Source of the DNA: Gracilaria domingensis
Lineage: Eukaryota; Rhodophyta; Florideophyceae; Gracilariales; Gracilariaceae
Direction of reading: 5' to 3'
Length of the DNA stretch: 64,000 nucleotides
Assembly: GCA_022539475.1 (NCBI GenBank)
Contig: VCMS01000091.1
Span: 62,001 to 126,000, forward strand
Below, piece after piece: positions 10,498-20,800 of the stretch (the first letter of the stretch is position 1; each line of letters opens with the position of its first letter). The notes under the pieces were generated by a model that ran no database searches, was not told the origin of the DNA, and saw only the letters and a list, made by a program, of their open reading frames with translations. The position numbers were made by a program, and so were the translations under genes.

Positions 10498-11454
10498 TTA
10501 ATCACGGCACATGGCAGCGGCAACAGCGGGGTAGGCATAGATTTGAGTCTCTTCATGATGACAACTGCTAGCATAAAGCTTGCGCGCAGTACGTGCAGAT
10601 TCGTACTGCTGGCCGGTGACAGCGCTGGCAGACTGCTGTGCCGCACGGTACTCAGCAGCGAGGGCGGCGACACGAAGGTTCTCAGCATCTCCCTTGGCGT
10701 ATCCATCCTCGCACACACCTACTCGGTACACGCCACTCGGATGGGCCTTGGCGGTAAGCTGCGCACGCACACCAGCCGCCATGTAATCCTCCGCAACGGA
10801 AGACGGGGTCACAACTCTGTAGCAAGTTCCCATCGCCTCGGCACGACCGGCAACGAAGGTGGCCGATGACATGGGCATGGTGGAGAACTGCTGCTCCTCC
10901 CTGTGGCAGCCGTTGGACATGATGAAACACAGACGACGGGTTTCGTACCTCTCGGCGAGACGGACGTTGATGGGCTTCTGCGCCTGGCGGAAGGCCTTGG
11001 TGCGGTTGAAGACACGCTTCTCGAAAGCTTGTTGCGGGACAGTTCCCTCCGTGCACTTGGTATTGTAGGTACCGAATGGAACGGCCGAACGCTTGAACAC
11101 TTGCATCATGCCCTTTGCACAGTACTCGTCATACTTCATGAGGATCTTGGTGCAGGCGCTGGGGACGTTGCAGTTTGAGATGGAGTAGTGACCAGCCATG
11201 GACGAGGCGTTGGGGTAGTCCAGACCGACCGGGTAGCCGGCGCGCTTGTAAGTCGCGAGTTTCTTCGGGCGCGAGTAGTCAATGTTGATCTTTCCAAAGC
11301 TCTGGAACTTCTTCTGGAAGGCATCGACGGCCATGGTGACGCCGGCCGGCGACGCGGTGTTCTTGCGCGGCGAGACATTGTTAGACGCAAAGGAAGAGGT
11401 TCCCACCTTGACGGCGGAGAACATTCCATTGACAGCAAAAGCGGGCGAGTCCAT
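10498..11454 (-). CDS. Phycoerythrin gamma subunit / phycobilisome rod linker
   Basis: Nuclear-encoded, plastid-targeted linker that sits inside phycoerythrin hexamers and can carry bilins. Start taken at MDSPAFAVNGMFS (318 residues). Residues 1-45 are Ser/Ala/Val-rich with few acids, as in plastid transit peptides. The mature part shows an internal duplication typical of the family: a first unit ending ERYETRRLCFIMSNGCHREEQQ and a second ending QYESARTARKLYASSCHHEETQ, each with Cys residues able to bind chromophores. Abundant Tyr, Arg and Cys fit a basic linker. Upstream, a strong pyrimidine tract and TTTGCAG directly precede the start exon, suggesting an intron in the 5' leader. Assignment is confident as a gamma-type linker; the exact gamma isoform is not. 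Confidence 0.88.
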   Translation of the reverse strand: MDSPAFAVNGMFSAVKVGTSSFASNNVSPRKNTASPAGVTMAVDAFQKKFQSFGKINIDYSRPKKLATYKRAGYPVGLDYPNASSMAGHYSISNCNVPSACTKILMKYDEYCAKGMMQVFKRSAVPFGTYNTKCTEGTVPQQAFEKRVFNRTKAFRQAQKPINVRLAERYETRRLCFIMSNGCHREEQQFSTMPMSSATFVAGRAEAMGTCYRVVTPSSVAEDYMAAGVRAQLTAKAHPSGVYRVGVCEDGYAKGDAENLRVAALAAEYRAAQQSASAVTGQQYESARTARKLYASSCHHEETQIYAYPAVAAAMCRD

Positions 11455-12233
11455 GGCGATGGGGGAGAATATCTGCAAACGAAGCGCGGGGAGGAACGAG
11501 AGGGGGGGCCGGGGGCTGGGAGGGAGGGGAGGAAGGCGGGAGCGAGCGGACGGGGCTGTGGGTACCGGTTTTGGGTTGGCAGAGCTTTATCGTCTGGGTT
11601 GGCGTTTGGATGCTGAGCGCCGCTCCGTGAGCGGCGTGCCGATTCGTGCGCGCAGCTGCGCAGATTGTGTGCTCGCGATCTGCCGCTGCGGCCGTGCCGC
11701 CCTACAGAAACCCTCAGAGCGCCCCGTGGCAACGTGGCGTTCGCTGCCGGTGCGTGCTCAGAATCAGAGTGCAGATTTTTAAGGGCGTCCTTGATCCAGA
11801 TTGCGTTGGTAAATGATGATGATGAATGAGCGTTGGTAAAGGTTTATTCCACGGGTCAGGGGTAAACAGATCTACCGAAGGTAACGTACAGAGTCTGTAC
11901 TGCAGACGTACGAAGCTAGGTCCTTCGAGACGATGTTCTGACATTTCAGCTTCAAGATTACAGGTCTTTGCTGAGCTATGTGAGTCATCAACTTTCGTCG
12001 ATGGCTTGCTTGCGTGAAGGGTACCGACGGTATATACAGGAGCAACAGGGCTGCGTGAGAGCGCTGTGAAAGCTTGGGAAAAGAACAGATGCACCACCAG
12101 TGCGGATGAGCAAGGCACCAAGGCCTTCGAGCGTGTATTTATGTACATCTACATGTTTGTTTGCGATTGTGATTGAACACTCAGCTTCTACAATTCGACC
12201 CCTACCAGCGCTCCCGATTGCTTACTTCGCTGG
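11455..12233. other. Promoter and leader region of the phycoerythrin linker gene
   Basis: About 780 bp between the linker start and the PIF1 stop, both on the minus strand. On the minus strand the sequence just before 11472 is C/T-rich and ends TTTGCAG, a convincing 3' splice site about 18 nt before the start ATG. The matching 5' splice site could not be fixed. A GATGATGATGAATGA microsatellite lies near 11815-11830. Confidence 0.45.
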
Positions 12234-14453
12234 CTAGCTTTTCATCTTCGACTGCGGCTCAGCAATCTGGCTGTTCCACCATTCACTGCCGTTGGTCAAC
12301 GTCAGCAATTCGCTGTCACTCACCAAGAACTCGTCACTGTTTTGCTCTTCCTTCTTCACCCTGGCCACAGCCTCTTCCTTCACCTCTCGCTGTTCGTTCT
12401 CAACCGAGTCATGGAACGCTCTAACCTTGTGATGCGTCCGAACTTTGAACGGATTGAAGCTCAAAATGCGCAGACCTTGTAGACTCGTAGCCCGCGAAAG
12501 CGCGACGTACACCTGTCCATAATCGAACGAACCCCCCACATCAGTCTCCACGTTCAGCAACGTCATACCCTGCGCCTTGTGTATCGATAGTGCCCACCCC
12601 AGCGTCAGAGGGATTTGAATGCGAGTCCCAGCAACCTTCCCGTCCAGTCCGTACACGGTCCATTTCTCCTCTGGAACTGACTGCGAAGTGCCGTTGTCAA
12701 ACTTCACAACTGGAATCAACTGTGGCTTATCCCCACTCATGATCACTACATTATTCTCGTCGCGTGGTAATTCCATTAACAACTTTGAAACTATATCATT
12801 TTCTTTGCTCTCATCAAATTGTACTTGCTCCTCTGGTAGCAGGCCGTCCTTCATCATTTCATCCCGCTTCTCAGCCAAGTCCTCCGTTGTCATGTACTTG
12901 AACTTCTCGAGTTGTTCTAATCGACAGGTATCCGACAATCTGAATCCGGTCACGATACCAGCACTACCGTTTACGATCCCCATGTCAGGGTCTATGTTTT
13001 TCACACACAGTACTCGACATGACATCTTCACTGTGAACATCTTAAGACCTGAAACCCCGTCTAGTAATGTTCGAACAATCCTCTTGTTAAGAGGCCCAAG
13101 ATCAGAGGACACCATGTCCTTCGCCAAATATCGAACAGCCTGCACCGGAATCTCATTCAACTGCGTCAAATTCTCGTGGTCTACCTGCCTTCGGAACGGG
13201 TACAACTTCGTGTAATGAATCTCAGCACCGTTCCCATCCAGTTCCACAGGAGTAGCACTACGTCTCACACAACATGCGTCCAAAACATTTTTCGTGGCCG
13301 TTGACACCACTCCTCTTCGAAGCTCATTCAGCATTCCAATAAACACCTTATCACTTTGTCGATGAACCTCATGTAGACAAAAAGTCTTTGTAATACGCCT
13401 TTTCCATGCCGTTGATTCAAATGCAAAAAACTTCTCTTTCAGAAACTGGTGACGATAATCAGAGCAACTAACAGGAGGAAGTTGATAGAAATCACCGCAT
13501 ACAATCACCTGCAAGCCACCAAACAAAGGCGGTTTTGGGTGCTCAGTTTCATTCTCTGCACTTGATGGTTCATTTAAAACTGACCGCCGTTGTCGACGAC
13601 GCTGCTTAGGCGCCTTTCCATATGCACACATGATTTCTATCTTGTCAAACAAAAACGAATCAATCATGGAAACCTCATCAATTACAAGAACATCAAGTCC
13701 ATCCAACCGCTTTCTCAATTCGCGATCACGAAGAGCACGTTTTCTAAGCGTGCCTTCTGGATCCATTCCTAGCCCTAATGAAAGAAATGAATGCACGGTA
13801 CAACCTTGAATGGCAACAGCAGCACATCCGGTACTTGCAGTGACAGCAACTTTCTTCGAGTTCGCACGCAATTCAGAGATGATTCGTCGAAGAACAAACG
13901 ATTTCCCCACACCAGCACTGCCTGTAAGAAAGAAGCTATCGCCCCTTTTTGCAGCTTGTAGTGCGGCAGTCTGGTAGCAGTCCAAGTCTACTTCTTTTTC
14001 ACCATCAGGGGATGGTTGTATCTGTTCAGATGGATTTCCCTTCTGATCGCGTTCTTGCTCTTCGTGCGACACATCAATGACAGTCTCATCTTTTACGCCG
14101 CGTCCACTCTCGCAATAAAACTGTTGTGTATCGGAGGCCTTCGAGTTCGACGCAGTGGCCTTTTGGGGAGATTCATCGTAAGTGCAGCTGCGAGAAGATT
14201 GCCCATACTTTGTCTGAGGCACAAACTGGGAAGAAACTGGGGTCCATCTAGAAATAGCATATGAAATAGAAGCCATACGCCGCCGCCTCCATGCCTTTGC
14301 CTGTGCGATAGCGTGGTCGAAAGGAGCAGGGAGAACGCTACCTTCAGCAACTTTTCGAGAATCATCCGAACGCTCGGGAGAAGGGGAACGCCTTGGACGT
14401 TTTGCAGGGGGTTGCGGCGATGACTCTGATGATGGATTCATCGTACGGCTCAT
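12234..14453 (-). CDS. PIF1-family 5'-3' DNA helicase
   Basis: The product is 739 residues, intronless. Residues 1-150 are polar with a nuclear-localisation-like RPRRSPSPERSD. The helicase core follows: Walker A GSAGVGKS (about 178-185), motif Ia 'TASTGCAAVAI' with HSF, Walker B VLVIDEVSMID, a GDFYQLPPV motif III, and the C-terminal superfamily 1B motifs GWALSIHKAQGMTL and YVALSRATSLQGLRI. PIF1 helicases unwind G-quadruplexes, assist lagging-strand and telomere metabolism and act in mitochondria or nucleus. The length and motifs are complete, so it should be active. It lies 434 bp downstream of POLE on the same strand. Confidence 0.95.
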   Translation of the reverse strand: MSRTMNPSSESSPQPPAKRPRRSPSPERSDDSRKVAEGSVLPAPFDHAIAQAKAWRRRRMASISYAISRWTPVSSQFVPQTKYGQSSRSCTYDESPQKATASNSKASDTQQFYCESGRGVKDETVIDVSHEEQERDQKGNPSEQIQPSPDGEKEVDLDCYQTAALQAAKRGDSFFLTGSAGVGKSFVLRRIISELRANSKKVAVTASTGCAAVAIQGCTVHSFLSLGLGMDPEGTLRKRALRDRELRKRLDGLDVLVIDEVSMIDSFLFDKIEIMCAYGKAPKQRRRQRRSVLNEPSSAENETEHPKPPLFGGLQVIVCGDFYQLPPVSCSDYRHQFLKEKFFAFESTAWKRRITKTFCLHEVHRQSDKVFIGMLNELRRGVVSTATKNVLDACCVRRSATPVELDGNGAEIHYTKLYPFRRQVDHENLTQLNEIPVQAVRYLAKDMVSSDLGPLNKRIVRTLLDGVSGLKMFTVKMSCRVLCVKNIDPDMGIVNGSAGIVTGFRLSDTCRLEQLEKFKYMTTEDLAEKRDEMMKDGLLPEEQVQFDESKENDIVSKLLMELPRDENNVVIMSGDKPQLIPVVKFDNGTSQSVPEEKWTVYGLDGKVAGTRIQIPLTLGWALSIHKAQGMTLLNVETDVGGSFDYGQVYVALSRATSLQGLRILSFNPFKVRTHHKVRAFHDSVENEQREVKEEAVARVKKEEQNSDEFLVSDSELLTLTNGSEWWNSQIAEPQSKMKS

Positions 14454-14886
14454 CTACAACAATGACTTTGCTAAGCCAGATGAACCCAAAGAGGAAGAAC
14501 AAGAGAATGGAATCCAAGTTGTATTCATTTACAACGGAGAGCTTCACCGGGAAGCAGATGTTCAGATGCAATGAGGTTGCCGTAGGAACATCTTTGGGGG
14601 GAAAAACGAAACAGTGCAGCATGCACGTGCATGTGAATGGCCAGAGTCTCTGGCCCAGAGATAAGAAAGTCTTGGGCAAACACTGTAAGAAATGAATAGG
14701 TGTAACCTCGTACGTTTTGTGAAGTTTGTAGATTCGGCCCTTCTCGCACTCTTTGACAAGCACAATGGTCTTTGTTAGCGGGAAAGAGACACCTCTGTTT
14801 TTGTTTCGTTCTATCTTCATCGCCCGACGGTACAAACTGTGCAAGATATCATAGTTAGTTTACACATTTCTACGCATAGAGCTAAT
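14454..14886. other. Spacer between POLE and PIF1
   Basis: A 433 bp gap holding the POLE 3' end and the PIF1 promoter. Minus-strand ORFs here are short and AT-biased. No motif is recognised. Confidence 0.5.
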
Positions 14887-17800
14887 CTATTGCAGCTCTT
14901 CAACAACCGCGACCGAATCATACATCCAACTAACAGTTTCTAACAGGAACTCAAATCGATGGAATTCGGCCACACTCCGGAATGCATACAACTGCTTTCG
15001 CAAGCTCGTGCTGTCCACCACCAACTCGAAAGGACTTCCACTGCAATTGCAGTGACTGGTCATGTTCTCTCGTTTCACCATTCGACATTTCCTGCAGATC
15101 AAGTCCTGAACTTGATAAGCAGTATACAACTTCTGCGCAATTCTCATCAACTCCATCTCAATGCGACGAACATCATATGAGTTACCGCAATACTCACAGG
15201 CCCACAAAAGCTTACTATGGCCTTGCAATTCTTCGTCTTGTTCCTCCCTTTGTTCATCAGTCCACAACCTTGAGTCTCTTGCGACATCAAGATTAACAAC
15301 GGCGTTACAATATGTACATATCACGTCCTGAAGAAGAACCGGCGCGGCGGGATCCACAAACTTAGCTTCCGTGGCAAATTCTCTGACTCCAAGCAGTTGC
15401 AAAAGGCTTCTTCGCATATCCGCCACTTCTTCAGTTGATGACGAATCCAACGAAAGAACATGACAGAGAGAACGAATAAACTCCAGGGCGGGATTTCGCT
15501 TGCCTTCCTTAACTGAACTCAGAGCAGACGGAACTTGTGGAAATACTAACGACGGCGTCTTCTCGCGCATTTCGTGCACCTTCTCCAACAATTGAGTGGT
15601 CAGTCCCCTAACGAGCCATTTCACTTCTTCCGCGAATCCATCACCTCTCGGTCTCAGACGAAGCTTTTTCTTGTGTTTCTTCTCAGCCTCCGCCGCAGAA
15701 TCGTTTTCATCACTTCCTGTGGTATTGTCTTCGACCTCTTCCACATATTCTGCCTCTTCCGAAACACATCTCTGAATTATAGGACGACGAATAAACTCCT
15801 CCACTACTTGTGACCATAGAACCGCGATCGGGAGCGGAAGGTAGCGTGGAAAATCCCACTCCATGCGAGCAAATGGAATGTCCTGACTCGCATACGTACG
15901 CTTGCGATTCGCATTGGTCCTTTGGGTCTGAGTAACCTCCCCGGTCAAAATCGTAGATTCTTCTGGCGCTGGAAGTGCACCATAGTTGAATCTGTCCACG
16001 AACAGCAACCCTGCGTATACGCCTATGACAGGATGGAAACGGATATGTCGGAAGAGAGGTTTTTCCTTGATAGTCTTTTCCAGAAATCCAGCGTACCTAA
16101 GTCCATCAAACGTGTGAGTCTTGGGCGTCGCAAGTATAAGGCGGGATGATGAAGCATATACAACGGATGCTCCAAGATTTTTCAACTCTCCAATCAGTTG
16201 TCGGAATACCTTCTTGACCAGCCAGCCCAAAAACCTTGACAGAGCTGGGTCGAACAAAAGCGAAGATTCCGAACGCGTCCAGCGATTCAGATGGTCCAAG
16301 AGACTACGCGCTACAGACGCAATTTCGCCGTTTGATTCTTGAGAGGCTATCTTGTCCCAGTTGCGTACAAGATCCTTCAACACATTGAAAGCTGGTGCTG
16401 AGGAGGCCATTTCATCCAGCGGGGCCACTCGCTTCCTTCCAAACGTTTCATCATTTCCACCTGAAGCCGTACTGGGTCCAGAAGAGGACGAAGCGGCTGT
16501 CCTTATTGCTTTGGCGCTTGCATCGGCTGCAGCATCAAATGCAAGATCGGTACCTTCTACTTGATTCACATAAGATGAGGACAGAATTGTTGCAATTGAC
16601 AGATTCGACAGTTCTGTGTCAATGCAAATCGTGCGGTACGATCCCGGGTTTGTCACCTCCGGAACTGATATCATCTCGTTTTGCAAATTGCAATCATCTT
16701 CCTCAAGTCCTCCAAGATCCGGTTGGGACGAAGTAGAGGCCCAGAGAATATGATCCCGATTGATAAGCTCCCGCCCAACAAGCACGTCGAGTGCTTGGGC
16801 GTGCACGTCTGTCAAGGACATATTTCCAATAGGGATACCAGCGAATCGCGAGAGAAGTAGTTGATTGGGAAGCCAGTCTGTGATATCCGCGTACCTTGAC
16901 AAGGCCGTCGTTGTAGCTCGATGCTCCCAACCAACTGGCAAGTAGTTACCATCTTCTGCATTATTTGGAACTCGAATGAGAGGGTAACTTCGAGTTGCCG
17001 GGATACATTCTTGAAGCGCGGAAAGCTTCTTGCGGAGATCTACTTTCTTTCCGCTTGAACCAAACATGGCGTTTGTCGCCATTGCTGTGTCCATCGCAGG
17101 CCATTGTGCAAGTACAATTGTCTTCAGACCTGTAGAACGTAGTTTGTCGGACAGACGTGGACCAGATCGCAGATTCGAAAGTAGTCTGTGCAACTCAGCC
17201 CAAGCTTCCTGCCGTGTTCGCACTGCAGTTAATGTGAAATTAGAGTCTAGCGATAATGTGCTCTTCGTCGAGTCCTCGTCACTGTTCCCCTCGCCTTGTT
17301 CTCTTCTTTCCTTCAGAATATTCTTCCATATTCTTTTCACATTGAAACTCACACCTTCTGTTGGTGTAACGACGACAATGTGCACAATCTTCGCGTCAGG
17401 GGCGACAAACGCGTACAAAGCACGAGAGGTTCCATCTACAGCGTGTGATCCATAAAGAAATGCTTGGTGCAACACTGTCTCGGCAGACATACTTCGCCGT
17501 TCTTGAAGATATGGGACAGCTTCGGGGTTTCGCGGAACGATGTCATCCAGACTCAGTCCCTTCCGCAGGAGTTGCTTAGAGCTCATACTGGCAACCGCCG
17601 CTTTCCGTGGGGCGCATAAGGTGCCGAGGGTAACGAGGATTTCATAATCCAACGGCCTTTGCGTTCCATACACGCTGTCAACGGTTCCAGCGTCTGTTAG
17701 AAGTGAAGTTACATCCTTATCGCTTTGCTGGAAGCGCTCCTCGCAGACCTGAACACGAAAGAGATGGTGCACTGCCCGAGATCTCGGGAGAGTGACTCCA

Positions 17801-20800
17801 CGCACCGTTCCGCACGAAGCTCCTGGAATATCCGGGACCTCTTTGGTTTTTGAGTTCAGATAAAGGATCCTCTTCACGTGCAGCGGTATACTATAGAGTT
17901 GTCCAGTCTCAAACCGATTTGATTCTTTCTTAACCGGGAGAACCCAAAGTCGAAATTCTCCGGGAGATTCCACGACGGGCGACACCGCAACAGTCTGCCA
18001 GGATATGCCAGATCCAATGAGAGGGACATTCTTCCTCCTGAAGAAATCATACGGGGCCGCACTTCTTCGAAGATCGACAACAAAATTCGACGGAGCATAA
18101 TCCATGGATGTAATATCGCTCGAACGATGCCTTTTCCGAGGTCGCCTCAGCCCAAACTTCCTGGCGAATGACTCACCTCCGAAAGGTTTTTCGGCTGACT
18201 TTGACGCTTCTGAGTCTTCTTCTTCGGCATCACCTTCGGTTTCATCATCCGAAACCTGCGCGATGCTTCTCTTCCCGGCGTATCGTTGAACCCTTATGGC
18301 GCGTTGTGCGCGCCAAATTCGTTTCGCGTAACGAACCCATCCAGAGTAATCGGAACGAATAGAGGGATGGGATGCCCGAATGAGTTGCAGCATCGCATTC
18401 CGGGCTTGTGTTGCTCGTTCATCAGGATCTATGGCGTTGCGGCGGAGAAGCAATTCATCAGGATGGAATCCGACGCTCCGTGCTTTCTTCAAAGTGACTC
18501 GTTCATTCCGCAGTCTCCTCGTCACTACTGCCTTTGCTCTTCGTTTGGCCACGCGAGCGGCGGTCCATGAACCTATGGGTAGATCCTCGATGTCGTCGAT
18601 GCCAAGTCTGTCCGTATCATCCACAGCATCCCTCAACGACTTGCCGGAAATGTGTGCTCGCTGACCTTTCGGGAGGGCTGAAAAGAAGGAAGAAACCTTC
18701 TGTTGCTTTCTCACATCTGCAAGCTCCTTACATTTCTTCACCAGCCAAGGAGGGTATTCGATTCTTGGGACAGGATTGTCGACAGCTTGAAGAGCAGCTG
18801 GAATGCTGACAATCTTGAGGATGGCATTCGCAAGACGTCCCTTGTAGTAGTCCCAGTCAAGTAATTCTCGTAGTTCAAGACCTTCGTTGTCTGCGCTTTT
18901 CATCCACTTCCTCAAAAGTCTCTTTCGCACAACTTCCTTCTGAAACTCAAAGATTTGGACCGGAATTGCGCGCGAAGTTACCTGGGTGTCTTCGGGCTTT
19001 CGTGCGATGACATACATGGTGGCCAAACCCTTATCTTTCACGATCTCAGAACCTAGAAACTCCTGCATTCTGCCAGCACACGTGATAGCACAACTCTTTT
19101 GTCCTGCCTGAAGGTATTCTTGCAGTGGTTTGCTCATATTATTCTGTTCGACTAGCAACTCGAGGAGCTGTGAATCGGTCAGCCCTTTTCCCTTCGAGGT
19201 GATGATATCCAGCCATTTGTTACAAGTCACACCAACTTGCTTGTAACATCCAGAAATAGAATTCCCTTCAAGGAAGCGCTTGAATATTTCTCCCTGAAAC
19301 TCCTTGATCAACTTCAGCTCCCCTCTTCTCTTGATCTCAAAGCCCTTCAGTTCCGCGAGAGACCCATCGTCGTTGAAAACCGCGTACCGCTTCTTAATAC
19401 TCTTGCCTTCCTCCAAGGAGGCAGGCAGAACCATAGCACGATACGGTCCATCTACTTCGAAAAGGATTGAGCATTCACTTCTCTGCTCATATTCCAGCGT
19501 CTCAGGGTCCACCAGATCTTGATACTGATGATTTGTGAAATTGTCCGCCACGTCTGCGTTGAACACAGAGCAGATGTAGTTGATAGAAATCTTCTTTCCA
19601 GATTCTGTGGTGAATGAGAAGTTCTCTGGAAACGATGTGGGCAATACACACCAAATGCCATCTGTATCAAGCTCGAGAGGAAGTCCAACCTTGTCGATGA
19701 ATTCTCGAGCTCTGCGAATGATCAGCCCACCGGTGTTTGTCACGACGCCCGCCATTTCCATAGAATACCACCGAGCCCCCTTCCTCATCACGTATCCATA
19801 AAAAGAATTCAAGATGCACTTGTGTGCCAATTGAAGAGAATCATACAAAACAACAAGTTTCTCTGCGGACTTCAACGCATCGACGTCGCCAGACTTCTTT
19901 GCTTCAGCCTTCAACTTCTTCTGCTTTTTCAAAAGCCCCTTGTACTCGTATCTTCGATCTCGAAATGCGCGCACGGTGTCGACATAAAACGGGTTCTCTC
20001 TCTGGCAGACTGTTGCGGTCTTCGGAACGACTCTGGTCTCCACCGTCTTCGAATAGTTACGACGGCAGTACTCCTTCAATCGAGACCTGAACAGAGCATC
20101 CTTACGTGCTTCCTCGTCATTGAAATTTGGAATGGCCGAAGAATCGCGGCTTGTTCGGAGATTCTTGACAGGAGAGTTGCGCTTCCTGTACCGCGAAGTA
20201 TATCGTCCATCATCATCCTCATTCTCGGCGGACTTTGCAGCTTCTGCGGCGGCACGCAACTCTGCGTCCCTTTGTTCATGGGCAGTTCTCCTTTGAATCA
20301 TCTCTGCCTCTCCACGTGAAGCTGGAAAGTGCTCTCCGCGCCAGGTCCATTCCATCTCGCGTTGGCACTCAGACATGCCGTTAAAGTCACAAGCAGCACA
20401 CTGGGCAGGAGTAACAATGGCATGAGGCTGCAGACGGTTCGTCAAAATGATGTTTGGATACATCGCGGACACGTCCAGATGGTAGATGCGCGGTAATTCA
20501 GTTCGCCTCGGCTTGGCACGTAGCGCATGCAGCTCCTTGAGAATCTGAGCCCGAACTTGCTCATAGTTAGTTACATCCTCTACGGGCGTCTTGTTCTCCA
20601 CGGTGATTGCGAAGCGAAGCGTATCATCAAGCGTCTTCTCCAAGTCATCCAAAGCTGAGACATCAATGTCGAAAGAGAGCGGCAGGTCACTTCGGTATAT
20701 GCCAGTTCGTATGGCTTCCACATGCCCGCCGATGTACGTCTCGGATTCCAAAACATGGCCGTCCTCTGTGAGCTTACCAATGGCGCTCCCGTGGTGCTTG

